Origin: a virus
Strand: one strand, 5' to 3'
DNA: 21,919 bases
Virus record (IMG/VR): IMGVR_UViG_3300005664_000112
Location: 1-21,919 of that record
Shown: piece after piece, positions 1-7,104 of the stretch
Position numbering within the stretch: position 1 is the stretch's first letter
Layout of the letters: each line of letters starts with the position of its first letter
Notes under the pieces: generated by a model
The model's input: the letters and a program-made list of their open reading frames with translations, nothing else
Told to the model about the DNA's origin: nothing
The model's database searches: none
Position numbers and translations under genes: made by a program

Positions 1-12
1 GGAGAAAAAGCA

Positions 13-573
13 GTGAATATCCAGAAGGCATACAGCCTCCTCGAGGTTAAAGCGCTCAGCGATGAGAAGCGCGAAATCACCGGAATAGCCACAACTCCAG
101 AACCCGACCGCGTGGGCGATATTGTTGACCCCATGGGCGTCAAATTCAAAAACCCGCTCCCACTGTTGTGGCAGCACCGGCATGACAGCCCGGTGGGTTC
201 TGTGAAGTTCGGCAAGCCGACCAAAAACGGGATCCCATTCAGCGCGTCACTGCCGAAGATCACCGAAGACGGCCCCCTCAAGCAGCTGATCGATATGGCG
301 TGGCAGTCAGTGAAAGCTGAGCTGGTGCGTGGTGTATCAATCGGATTCAGGCCGATCGAGTATTCATACATCGATGGCGGCGGTGTCCGTTTCACTGAGT
401 GCGAAGTGTATGAGCTGAGCCTTGTCACCATTCCATGCAATGCAGCGGCAACAATCCAGAGCATCAAGGCATTCGACACCGGTCGTCGAGATCTCGGATA
501 CGTCAGGCTGCTCGATATCCAAAAAGCCAAACCAGCAAACCTAAACGGGGCTGTTCGCCTGATCCGCCCATAA
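13..573 (+). CDS. HK97-family prohead protease (peptidase U35/S78)
   Basis: This is the maturation protease that cleaves the capsid protein's N-terminal delta domain inside the prohead. The 186-residue protein has the family landmarks in order: a VGDIVDPMG segment near residues 34-42, the LLWQH block with His55 (and His57), GVSIGF with Ser109, and the YELSLVTIP strand with Glu134. The His/Ser pair fits the catalytic residues of the herpes-like U35 fold. Start is GTG at 13, chosen because GGAG at 1-4 lies 8 nt upstream; no in-frame ATG is placed as well. The length is normal for the family. It precedes the capsid gene, its substrate, with about 100 nt and a terminator-like hairpin between them. 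The fold call is confident; the exact acid residue of the triad is inferred. Confidence 0.93.
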   Translation: MNIQKAYSLLEVKALSDEKREITGIATTPEPDRVGDIVDPMGVKFKNPLPLLWQHRHDSPVGSVKFGKPTKNGIPFSASLPKITEDGPLKQLIDMAWQSVKAELVRGVSIGFRPIEYSYIDGGGVRFTECEVYELSLVTIPCNAAATIQSIKAFDTGRRDLGYVRLLDIQKAKPANLNGAVRLIRP

Positions 574-637
574 CCCAACCTCTCGATCAGCCGCTTGGCG
601 TTGCACCCAGGTCGCGAAGATCACCACGAAAAATATC

Positions 638-659
638 ACCGCCTCTTGGCGGTTTTTTT
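638..659 (+). terminator. terminator-like hairpin upstream of the capsid gene
   Basis: CCGCC (639-643) and GGCGG (648-652) form a 5-bp stem with a TCTT loop, extended by an A-T pair (638/653) and followed by seven T at 653-659. AAAAA at 629-633 lies just upstream, so it may work in both directions. The 574-677 gap holds no gene and no promoter I can support. Since the capsid must be highly expressed, the hairpin is either leaky, bypassed by antitermination, or followed by a promoter I cannot see. Confidence 0.7.
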
Positions 660-677
660 GTTTTTGGAGCATGAAAA

Positions 678-2111
678 ATGAAAACCTTTCTCGAACAGGT
701 TGCGGCCCTGAAAGAAACCCGCGAAGCAAAAATGACCGAGATGAAGTCCATCGCGCAGAAATCCGTGGACGAATCCCGCTCAATGGATACGGCAGAGGCC
801 GAGTCTTTCGATACCATCGAAGGCGAAATCAAGCGTCTCGACTCTGATATTGCGCGCCTGAGCAAACTGGCTGAAATGGACAGACTGTCCGCAAAAGCCG
901 TTGATGATTCTGCTGACCGTAACAAATCGGTTGATGGCGGATACAAGTCGCCCCTGCAGGTCAAAACCAATGAGCAGCTGCCTCCCGGCATCGCCTTTGC
1001 TCGTTATGCCATGTGTTTGACGAAGGCAAAAGGCAACCACCAGCTGGCATTCCAGCTTGCTCAGAAGTTCTACCCGAACACTGAGAGCGTGGTGCGCACG
1101 CTGAAAGCCCAGGCTGAAGGTGCAAACCTCCAAGAAATGCTGCAGCTCAAGGCAACTGTCGCTGCCGGTACTTCGCTGGACAGCACTTGGGCAGCTCCCC
1201 TGGTTTACGCTCAGAACTTCATGGGCGACTTTATCAGCTACTTGCGCCCACGCACCTTGATCGGTCAAGCCAATTTCCGGCCTGTGCCCTTCAACGTGCG
1301 CATTGGTGGCCAAACCTCTGGCGGTACCGCTCAATGGGTAGGTCAGGGCAAAGCGAAACCAGTTACCAAGTTCGACTATACCTCGACCACGGTCCCATTC
1401 TCCAAGATCGCAGCTATTGCGGTAATCACTCAAGAGCTTGCCCGTTTCTCAGATCCGTCTGCTGAAGCTTTGGTACGTGACTCGCTTGCTGATTGCGTAA
1501 TCGAGCGCATTGATACCGATTTGTTTGACCCGGATCTGGCTGCCGTTTCTAACGTCTCGCCTGCATCCTTGTTGAACGGCGTTTCACCGGTTTCGGTGGT
1601 CGGCAACACGATCGACTATGCAGACCCCGCATCTGTCCGCGCTGCCATCGCTGCTTTGTGGGCCCCTTGGGATACCACTTACCTGGGTGCCCGCCCTGCG
1701 TATTACACCACCCCGGCAGTAGCTCGCCAGCTTTCATTGGCGCGTGAGGCGCTTGGAACACCGGCGTTCCCAGGCGTAACCCCGATGGGTGGCGTTCTGG
1801 ATGGTGTTCCCCTGCGTGTGTCTCAGTACCTGGCCAATAACGGCGGATCTGGCGGCGCGCCGTTCATCCTGGTTGATGAATCCGAGATCTATCTGGCTGA
1901 CGATGGCAGTGTGACGCTGGATGCATCTGATGTCGCATCGATCCAGATGGATGACGCACCCACCAACAGCTCCAGCGCCAGTGTGACTGCCACGTCGCTT
2001 GTCTCCATGTGGCAAACGAACAGCATCGCGTTCAGGGCTGAGCGGTTTATCTGGTGGGGCAAACGCCGTTCTGGCGCGGCTCAGTGGATTGACGGCTTCC
2101 CAACTTCTTGA
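678..2111 (+). CDS. HK97-fold major capsid protein with N-terminal delta domain
   Basis: This is the main head-shell protein (477 residues). Residues 1 to about 75 are charged and heptad-like (LEQVAALKETREAK, IEGEIKRLDSDIARLSKL), as in the delta scaffolding domain removed by the protease. The shell domain follows; the segment near residues 218-285 (AQWVGQGKAKPV, FSKIAAIAVITQELARFSDP, then a helix ending ERIDTDLF) is typical of the phage capsid family. Start ATG at 678 has GGAG at 666-669 with 8-nt spacing. An earlier ATG at 671 is in another frame. The cleavage site cannot be fixed by eye. A strong hairpin follows the stop codon. Confidence 0.95.
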   Translation: MKTFLEQVAALKETREAKMTEMKSIAQKSVDESRSMDTAEAESFDTIEGEIKRLDSDIARLSKLAEMDRLSAKAVDDSADRNKSVDGGYKSPLQVKTNEQLPPGIAFARYAMCLTKAKGNHQLAFQLAQKFYPNTESVVRTLKAQAEGANLQEMLQLKATVAAGTSLDSTWAAPLVYAQNFMGDFISYLRPRTLIGQANFRPVPFNVRIGGQTSGGTAQWVGQGKAKPVTKFDYTSTTVPFSKIAAIAVITQELARFSDPSAEALVRDSLADCVIERIDTDLFDPDLAAVSNVSPASLLNGVSPVSVVGNTIDYADPASVRAAIAALWAPWDTTYLGARPAYYTTPAVARQLSLAREALGTPAFPGVTPMGGVLDGVPLRVSQYLANNGGSGGAPFILVDESEIYLADDGSVTLDASDVASIQMDDAPTNSSSASVTATSLVSMWQTNSIAFRAERFIWWGKRRSGAAQWIDGFPTS

Positions 2112-2124
2112 TGTCTGTCGAGTC

Positions 2125-2148
2125 TGGAGGGGCTTCACGGCCCCTCCA
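2125..2148 (+). promoter_or_regulatory. perfect 9-bp hairpin after the capsid stop codon
   Basis: TGGAGGGGC (2125-2133) and GCCCCTCCA (2140-2148) are exact inverted repeats around a 6-nt TTCACG loop. The hairpin starts 14 nt after the capsid stop. It is followed by TGCTTTTGGAGTGAG, which has only four T, so it is a weak terminator at best. The GGAG ribosome site of the next gene begins 8 nt after the stem. It could protect the 3' end of capsid mRNA or partly end transcription, lowering downstream expression relative to capsid. Confidence 0.6.
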
Positions 2149-2164
2149 TGCTTTTGGAGTGAGT

Positions 2165-2494
2165 ATGCTGATTGAAGTGATCAGAAACGGGCGGCGCCAG
2201 CGTGTGCACCCGAAGATTGGCCAGGTGCTTTTGTCGAAGCGCATTGCAAAAGAGATCAGCGGAGAGAGCGCTGAATCTGTTGCTGTGGTTGCTGATGTAA
2301 TTGTTGAAGTTTCGGCAGAATCCGATGTAGTTGAACAAGCAGCGCCTGTGGTAGCTGAACAAGTAGATGCCGATGAGCTTACCGGCATGGATAGAGCCGC
2401 TTTGCTATCTATGGCCGAAGAACTTGGGCTGAAGGTGCATGGCCGTTCAGGCGACGAGAAAATCCGCGAAATCATCCGCGAGCACATCAAGTGA
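2165..2494 (+). CDS. small protein with C-terminal HeH/LEM-like domain
   Basis: The 109-residue protein has a beta-like N-terminus (MLIEVIRNGRRQRVHPK), an acidic Val/Ala/Glu-rich linker, and a C-terminal helix-extended-loop-helix pattern (LTGMDRAALLSMAEELGLKV, then a loop and IREIIREHIK). That pattern resembles HeH/LEM/SAP-type domains found in small proteins of phage head gene clusters. Start ATG at 2165 is chosen because GGAG at 2156-2159 precedes it. An in-frame ATG at 2111 would touch the capsid stop but would place the 2125-2148 hairpin inside the gene. It overlaps the portal start as GTGA. A minor head role is inferred from position only. Confidence 0.75.
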   Translation: MLIEVIRNGRRQRVHPKIGQVLLSKRIAKEISGESAESVAVVADVIVEVSAESDVVEQAAPVVAEQVDADELTGMDRAALLSMAEELGLKVHGRSGDEKIREIIREHIK

Positions 2495-3873
2495 AAATAT
2501 TCGGCTTCGAAATTACACGCGCGCAAAAAGAGAAGGCGCTCAACACCGTCGCCGATCATCGCGGCGGCTGGCGTAGAATTCTGGAGCCATTTTCAGGCGC
2601 TTGGCAGGCAGGCGTCGAAGAGACGCGCGGTGATCTGATCACGTATCCGACGCTGTATGCATGCGTTTCCCGGATATCATCGGATATTGGAAAGTTGCCT
2701 TTTCTGTTGCGTAAGCGCACGGACTCGGGCACATGGGTAACAGAAAGTAATGCGGCCTATGAACCTGTCTTGAAGCGACCCAACAGCTACCAGACAGCAG
2801 CACAATTTCGCGAATATTGGGTGCTATCAAAACTCACCCAGGGCAATACATACGTTTTCAAGCGTCGGGACGCGCGCGGTGTGGTGCGTGAGCTTTATGT
2901 GCTCAACCCTGAGCGGGTAATGCCCATGGTCTCTGATGCTGGCAACGTGTACTACCAGCTGCAAACAGACGCCATCAACACACTCCCAGAAGGTTACCCT
3001 GCCGAGAATCTGGTAGTTCCTGCCAGCGAGATCATTCACGACAGATGCATGACTGTACACCATCCGCTGATCGGTGTTCCTCCTCTGGCGGCCGCGTACT
3101 GGCCAGCGCTCAAGAACATGAAGATCCTGCGCAACTCCACCAAGTTTTTTGCAAACAACGCGCAGCCTGGTGGACTGCTCACGGCGCCGGCCGGCATGAG
3201 TGAAAAAGATGCCGACAAGATCAAGAACTACTGGGACCAGAATTTCACAGGCGACAATTCCGGCAAGGTGGCAATCATCGGCGCCGATATGAAATTCACG
3301 TCTTTCGCTGTCCGTTCGATTGATTCGCAAATGGTTGAACAGATGCGGTACAGCGACGAACAAATCTGCCAGCCTTTCGGAATTCCCCCTTTCAAGGTCG
3401 GCATTGGATCTATCCCGGCTGGTCTGGGCGTTGATGGCCTGAATCAGCTGTATTACTCGGATGCGCTCCAAACGCACATTGAGCACATGGAGACCCTCCT
3501 CGAGGACGGCCTACGCATAACAGCCCCCTTGAGTATTGAGCTGGATCTCGAGCCACTGCTGAGAATGGACGAGGGCAAACGTGCCGATGTGGCAACCAAA
3601 CTGGTTGGTGGCGGCATCGAAACCCCGAATGAAGGCAGGGCCCGGTTTAATCGTCCTCCCCTTGATGGTGGCGATACGGTCTACATGCAGCAGCAAGATT
3701 TTCCACTTGATCAGGTTCGGATGAACAAGATCGAGCAGGCTGCACCCCCGCCACCACCTGCACAACAAACTCCGATCTCTGACGATGATCAAGATGCCAT
3801 TGATGAGGCAAAAACCATCGTGGCGACCCAGAAAGCAATCAAGGCCCTAACGGAGGCAGTCAGTGAAATTTGA
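2491..3873 (+). CDS. HK97-family portal protein
   Basis: The portal forms the dodecameric DNA gate at the head vertex and binds terminase and connectors. The 460-residue protein has the HK97/lambda-type features: YPTLYACVSRISSDIGKLPF (52-71), a WVLSKLTQGNTYVFKRRD region, VLNPERVMPM, the IIHD...PLIGVPPLAAA clip-adjacent segment, the helix KILRNSTKFFANNAQPGG, and RYSDEQICQPFGIPPFKVG. The C-terminus has a Pro-rich stretch (PPPPPA) and a helical tail. Start is GTG at 2491, overlapping the upstream stop. Its place after the protease and capsid genes is unusual, since HK97-like phages usually carry portal first. Length is normal and all core motifs are intact. Confidence 0.95.
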   Translation: MKIFGFEITRAQKEKALNTVADHRGGWRRILEPFSGAWQAGVEETRGDLITYPTLYACVSRISSDIGKLPFLLRKRTDSGTWVTESNAAYEPVLKRPNSYQTAAQFREYWVLSKLTQGNTYVFKRRDARGVVRELYVLNPERVMPMVSDAGNVYYQLQTDAINTLPEGYPAENLVVPASEIIHDRCMTVHHPLIGVPPLAAAYWPALKNMKILRNSTKFFANNAQPGGLLTAPAGMSEKDADKIKNYWDQNFTGDNSGKVAIIGADMKFTSFAVRSIDSQMVEQMRYSDEQICQPFGIPPFKVGIGSIPAGLGVDGLNQLYYSDALQTHIEHMETLLEDGLRITAPLSIELDLEPLLRMDEGKRADVATKLVGGGIETPNEGRARFNRPPLDGGDTVYMQQQDFPLDQVRMNKIEQAAPPPPPAQQTPISDDDQDAIDEAKTIVATQKAIKALTEAVSEI

Positions 3874-4645
3874 CCCTGAACAATTTGGGCGCGCAATGGG
3901 GGAAGCAATTTGCAAGGCTGTCGAGCCATTGAAAGCTCGGATCATCGAGTTGGAAAAACAGATCGCGGCTATGCCTCAGCCTGTTCATGGGAAAGATGGC
4001 GCCCCGGGCAAAGATGGCCAGAGTATCACCCTTGATGATGTTCGCCCTTTGATTGATGACGGCATCAAGCTGGTGATGGCCGAGGCCAGACAACAAATTG
4101 ATCTGGCGGTAAAAGCTATCCCTGTGCCGAAAGACGGTGCCCCTGGCAAAGATGGGGCCCCTGGCAAAGATGGGGCCCCGGGTGAAAAAGGCTCTGATGG
4201 CATTGGCATCGCTGACACGATCATCGATCGAGGCGGCAATTTGGTCGTCACATTGATGGATGGCAGGATGAAAAATCTCGGGCCTGTGGTTGGTGCTGAC
4301 GGGCGCGATGGCGCTGACTTCACAGAATTCACCATGGATTATGACGGAGAACGCAAAATCACGATCAAAGGCCGTGGTGGCGACTTCACCAAGCTGGTAC
4401 CGATCCCGCTTGATCGCGGCTACTGGCGCGAGGGAATGGCCTGCGAAAAAGGTGACATCCTCACCCACGATGGCAGCGCCTGGATTGCCCTGCGTGACAC
4501 CAAGTCAAAACCCGGCATTGAAAACAAAGAAGACTGGCGCCTGTTTGCCCGCAAAGGGCGAGATGGTGAGCGAGGCCCTAAAGGTGCCGATGGTACACCT
4601 GCAGCCCCCGTGAAACTCAAACCTGAAGGCGAGGGCGCCAAGTGA
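3863..4645 (+). CDS. collagen-like (Gly-X-Y) protein with carbohydrate-binding-like domain
   Basis: The 260-residue protein starts with a helical segment (residues 1-35, AMGEAICKAVEPLKARIIELEKQ) that could trimerise. Gly-X-Y tracts are interspersed: GKDGAPGKDG near 43-52, a run rich in GKDGAP near 91-112, GADGRDGAD, and GRDGERGPKGADG near the C-terminus. Between the last tracts lies a module with Trp/Gly/Asp spacing (YWREGMACEKGDILTHDGSA, W, then DWRLFARKGRDG) that resembles chitin-type CBM5/12 repeats of phage proteins. GTG at 3863 is supported by CGGAGG at 3851-3856; it overlaps the portal by 11 nt. By analogy it may be a head or connector-region fibre that binds glycans. Its location in the particle is inferred. 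Confidence 0.82.
   Translation: MKFDPEQFGRAMGEAICKAVEPLKARIIELEKQIAAMPQPVHGKDGAPGKDGQSITLDDVRPLIDDGIKLVMAEARQQIDLAVKAIPVPKDGAPGKDGAPGKDGAPGEKGSDGIGIADTIIDRGGNLVVTLMDGRMKNLGPVVGADGRDGADFTEFTMDYDGERKITIKGRGGDFTKLVPIPLDRGYWREGMACEKGDILTHDGSAWIALRDTKSKPGIENKEDWRLFARKGRDGERGPKGADGTPAAPVKLKPEGEGAK
4130..4183 (+). repeat. three tandem 18-bp units coding GKDGAP
   Basis: Three consecutive 18-bp units (4130-4147, 4148-4165, 4166-4183) begin AAAGA(C/T)GG and end near CCCCTGG or CCCCGGG. They encode repeated Lys-Asp-Gly-Ala-Pro-Gly. The second and third units differ only at the end. Near identity at the DNA level suggests recent slippage within the collagen-like gene and likely copy-number variation between relatives. 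Confidence 0.85.
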
Positions 4646-5037
4646 CTCAGCTCATCTCAATTGACGAAGCTCGAGACCATCTGCGCATCGACACTGACGC
4701 GGATGATCTTTGGCTTGATCTGTGGATCTCTGCAGTGAGTAGTGCCGTTCTCGCATGGCTGAAAGATGACTGGCGCGCTTATGAACCTGCTGTCGATTCG
4801 AATGGAGACGTACTTGAGGACAGTGCTGGTGACGAAATACCTGCCCTGGACCAGCTTGGAAACGCAACCCCCAAGCCGCAAGTGAAGGGCGCGGTGTTGA
4901 TAGAGATTGCTCAGCACTATCGTTTCAGGGATGGCTCTGGCGTTGCGGCGGTCCCCAGCCACTGGGGCTATGGATATACACTGGGGGTCGGTGCCACTGC
5001 ATTGCTGGCCTCGCTACGGAAAACCACGATCGTATGA
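4642..5037 (+). CDS. gp6-like head-tail connector protein
   Basis: The 131-residue protein begins TQLISIDEARDHLRIDTDADD, the typical opening of HK97 gp6-like adaptors, in which helices pack under the portal. It continues with a helical LDLWISAVSSAVLAWL segment and ends with KGAVLIEIAQHYRFRDG, also typical of the family. These adaptors form a ring below the portal. Start is GTG at 4642, overlapping the previous stop (GTGA). The gene ends in an ATGA overlap with the head-closure gene, so the two are probably translated together. Confidence 0.87.
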   Translation: MTQLISIDEARDHLRIDTDADDLWLDLWISAVSSAVLAWLKDDWRAYEPAVDSNGDVLEDSAGDEIPALDQLGNATPKPQVKGAVLIEIAQHYRFRDGSGVAAVPSHWGYGYTLGVGATALLASLRKTTIV

Positions 5038-5390
5038 GCATCGAGGCCGGACGTCTGCGCCACCGGGTGAGGATTCAACGCCAGATCCAGACCCAGAACA
5101 CAACTACAGGGCAGGTCACAGTTGCATGGCAAACAGTGGCTACTGTGTGGGCAGATATACAGCCGCTCAGCGCCCGTGAATTCATCCAATCCCAGACTCT
5201 TCAGGCGCAGATTGTTGCCAGAATAGTCATCAGGCACCGGGATGGCATCGATACCTCAATGCGTCTGGTGCATACAAGGTTGAACCGTACCGATGTCATA
5301 TACAACATCCAAGGCATTCTCCCTGACGCAGATGGCGGCATGGAATATCTGACAATGCCGTGCAGCACAGGCGTAAATGACGGGCAATGA
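5034..5390 (+). CDS. head closure protein (phage head-tail joining family)
   Basis: This 118-residue protein seals the DNA-filled head and provides the tail docking face. Its sequence opens with EAGRLRHRVRIQRQIQTQN, continues through a VWADIQPLSAREF segment, and has the IVIRHRDGIDTSMRLVH strand pattern and YNIQGILPD. All match the SPP1 gp16/HK97 gp7-like beta-barrel family. ATG at 5034 overlaps the connector stop as ATGA. In related phages the next gene would be gp10-like. Here six sugar-related genes come first. Confidence 0.9.
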   Translation: MSIEAGRLRHRVRIQRQIQTQNTTTGQVTVAWQTVATVWADIQPLSAREFIQSQTLQAQIVARIVIRHRDGIDTSMRLVHTRLNRTDVIYNIQGILPDADGGMEYLTMPCSTGVNDGQ

Positions 5391-5905
5391 TTGCTGTCGT
5401 TATGGCAACGGGGCCAAGTTTGACGGCGGATGCCGTTGATTCAATTCGCGGAAAATGCACAGCAATTGTTGTTTCTGATGCTTATCGCCTGGCGCCATGG
5501 GCTGACGCCCTCGTTTCTGCTGATGCAGCATGGTGGAAGGCCAATCCAGATGCCATGGGTTTTGCAGGCATAAAGCTTGGGCTGCTGCACGATTTTCAGG
5601 GCGTCAAAGGCGTGGAGAAGATGACGGCAGCAAGCGGAACCAACTCTGGGCTGCTCGGTATTATGGCTGCAGTGCAGTTGGGAGCCAAAAGAATCCTGCT
5701 GCTGGGTTTTGATCTGCATTCCCCGGGCGATCATTTCTTCGGAAAGCATCCGTTGCCACTCAAATCCACGCCCCCCGGGCGGATGGACGTTTTCAAAAAG
5801 CAATTCGCGAATTACAGGCCGCGCGGCGTCGAAATTATCAATTGCACGCCAGGCACTGCACTCCACTGCTATCCGAAGGACGCCATTGAAAACTGTCTGG
5901 CTTAA
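5387..5905 (+). CDS. Rossmann-like DUF115/Cst-type putative glycosyltransferase
   Basis: The 172-residue protein starts with a beta strand and a GPSL loop (IAVVMATGPSL, residues 2-12). It later has NSGLLGIMAAVQLGAKRILL (86-105) followed by GFD. This layout matches DUF115/MptE-like proteins and Campylobacter Cst sialyltransferase-like folds, where GPSL contacts the nucleotide part of the donor. HFFGKHP near 116-122 may be an active-site loop. It is shorter than DUF115 proteins of flagellar systems. ATG at 5387 overlaps the head-closure stop (ATGA), so it is translationally tied to the head genes. Donor and acceptor are unknown. It opens the six-gene sugar block. Confidence 0.65.
   Translation: MIAVVMATGPSLTADAVDSIRGKCTAIVVSDAYRLAPWADALVSADAAWWKANPDAMGFAGIKLGLLHDFQGVKGVEKMTAASGTNSGLLGIMAAVQLGAKRILLLGFDLHSPGDHFFGKHPLPLKSTPPGRMDVFKKQFANYRPRGVEIINCTPGTALHCYPKDAIENCLA
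5875..5888 (+). promoter_or_regulatory. Shine-Dalgarno and TTG start of the second sugar gene
   Basis: GAAGGA (5875-5880) lies 5 nt before TTG at 5886-5888. The reading frame from this TTG gives MKTVWLNLRH, a natural beta-strand opening. The in-frame ATG at 5709 would put about 60 implausible residues on the front, fully overlapping the previous gene. This decides the start. Confidence 0.65.
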
Positions 5906-6599
5906 TCTGCGCCACTGTTCTGGCGATCGTGCTGACGCGTTTAAAAAAGGACTACTCCGACATGGATACAAAGTTGTATTTGGGATCCCAGGCGGCATAC
6001 CCAGCGACGATGATGTGTTCGTCACCTGGAACCGGATTCGTATTGGCGATCAGATAGCACAGAAATTCCGGCATGTGATCGTTGCCGAAAATGCGACGTG
6101 GGGAAACGATTTCGCCGGCCAGTCTTGGCTACATCTTGCCCGCGATCATCACAACTCTGCCGGCAAATTTCCGGTTGGCGCCACCGACAGGTGGGACGCT
6201 CTCGGAGTTGATCTGCTGCCGTTCAGGACCACAGGCGAAACTGTGATTATTGCCCAGCGTGGAATCGGGAGCGCACCAACTGCAATGCCAATGCACTGGC
6301 CTGAGCGCGCGCTCAAGCGCCATGGCGGGCGCATCCGGCGACACCCTGGCATATCGGGCGGAATTTCTCTTGACGATGACCTGAGCAGCTGCGGGCTGGT
6401 TGTGACGTGGGGCAGCGGGGCAGCGGTGAAGGCTCTGATGATGGGCATTCCGGTAATCAGCGAAATGCCAAATTGGATAGCCGCACAAAACAATACCGTG
6501 TCAGGCCGCCTTGAGATGTTCAGGCGGTTGGCATGGGCGCAATGGACAATCACTGAGATCTCAAATGGACAGCCTTTTGCGCGCCTCCTCTCTCTCTGA
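5886..6599 (+). CDS. putative GT-B-like glycosyltransferase (paralogue of the gene at 7915)
   Basis: The 237-residue protein, read from TTG at 5886, has an opening strand (MKTVWLNLRH), a DDDVFVTWNR segment near 41-50, and IIAQRGIGS near 121-129. A C-terminal donor-site-like region contains CGLVVTWGSGAAVKALMMG (169-187), IPV (188-190), and RLEMFRRLAWAQWT (208-221). The same C-terminal signature recurs in the gene at 7915, so the two are paralogues. The pattern 'strand, Ser/Gly loop, small-residue helix, GIPV' is common in GT-B and capsule-synthesis (KpsS/C-like) proteins. It is small for a full GT-B enzyme. It overlaps the previous gene by 20 nt. Enzyme activity is inferred. Confidence 0.6.
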   Translation: MKTVWLNLRHCSGDRADAFKKGLLRHGYKVVFGIPGGIPSDDDVFVTWNRIRIGDQIAQKFRHVIVAENATWGNDFAGQSWLHLARDHHNSAGKFPVGATDRWDALGVDLLPFRTTGETVIIAQRGIGSAPTAMPMHWPERALKRHGGRIRRHPGISGGISLDDDLSSCGLVVTWGSGAAVKALMMGIPVISEMPNWIAAQNNTVSGRLEMFRRLAWAQWTITEISNGQPFARLLSL

Positions 6600-7104
6600 A
6601 TTTGAGAGGAAATTTGTCAGGCCAAATGCAGGCCGGACACTGATCGTCGGATCCAAGATATACCAGGGCAAAGAGGATCGGCGCCAGAGATACGCGGATG
6701 CAGTAGGCATCGATATGTTAGAGGGAGATGGCGTCGATATCGTTCTTGATCTCGAGGAAGAGCTGCCTAGCAGTATTGGTAAGTTTGCACATGTTGAGTG
6801 CATGAGCGTATTGGAACATTCGCGGCGTCCATGGTTGATGGCTGAAAACATTCAGAAATTGATGCTGCCCGACGCAACGATCTTTTTGTCCGTCCCGTTT
6901 ATTTGGCGAATTCACGCATACCCAAGTGACTATTTCCGCATCACGCCTGCCGGGATTTCCAGCCTATTCACGGGGATCGATTGGCGGCATCTGATGCTTG
7001 CGGCTGATGATCTGCGCACGGGTCCGTCAGTCCATAGCACGACCATCGCCGGACACCCATATATGGCCAGGACAGAATCAGTTGGCTTTGGTGTGCGTCT
7101 GTGA
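6565..7104 (+). CDS. SAM-dependent methyltransferase (class I, type 11-like)
   Basis: The 179-residue protein has a class I methyltransferase layout: a degenerate motif I (RTLIVGS, residues 24-30), the acidic strand end GIDMLEGDGVDIVLDLEE (48-65), motif IV-like VECMSVLEHS (77-86), then IQKLMLPDATIFLSVPF and the HAYPSDYFRITPAGI segment common in Methyltransf_11 proteins of polysaccharide clusters. ATG at 6565 gives this clean opening with a weak GAG 7 nt upstream. An in-frame ATG at 6511 would add residues that look like an out-of-frame reading of the previous gene. It likely methylates a sugar or glycan intermediate made by its neighbours; the substrate is inferred from context. Confidence 0.78.
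   Translation: MDSLLRASSLSEFERKFVRPNAGRTLIVGSKIYQGKEDRRQRYADAVGIDMLEGDGVDIVLDLEEELPSSIGKFAHVECMSVLEHSRRPWLMAENIQKLMLPDATIFLSVPFIWRIHAYPSDYFRITPAGISSLFTGIDWRHLMLAADDLRTGPSVHSTTIAGHPYMARTESVGFGVRL

Noticed and set aside
595-636. Promoter-like TTGGCG or TTGCAC with AAATAT before the capsid gene
   Set aside because: No combination gives a 16-18 nt spacer with a fair -10 box, so I do not call a promoter.
780-1433. 217-codon minus-strand reading frame opposite the capsid gene
   Set aside because: The + strand encodes a clear HK97-type capsid protein here; the minus frame has no recognisable domain.
4130-4183. Possible CRISPR-like repeat array
   Set aside because: The units are directly adjacent with no spacers and are in-frame collagen codons.
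3860-4468. Long minus-strand reading frame opposite the collagen-like gene
   Set aside because: It is a mirror of the Gly-X-Y codons on the + strand, gives repeats such as ARGPIF, and has no ribosome site of its own.
5709-5885. Upstream ATG extension of the second sugar gene
   Set aside because: The extra residues overlap the first sugar gene in another frame and look random; the TTG at 5886 has a ribosome site.
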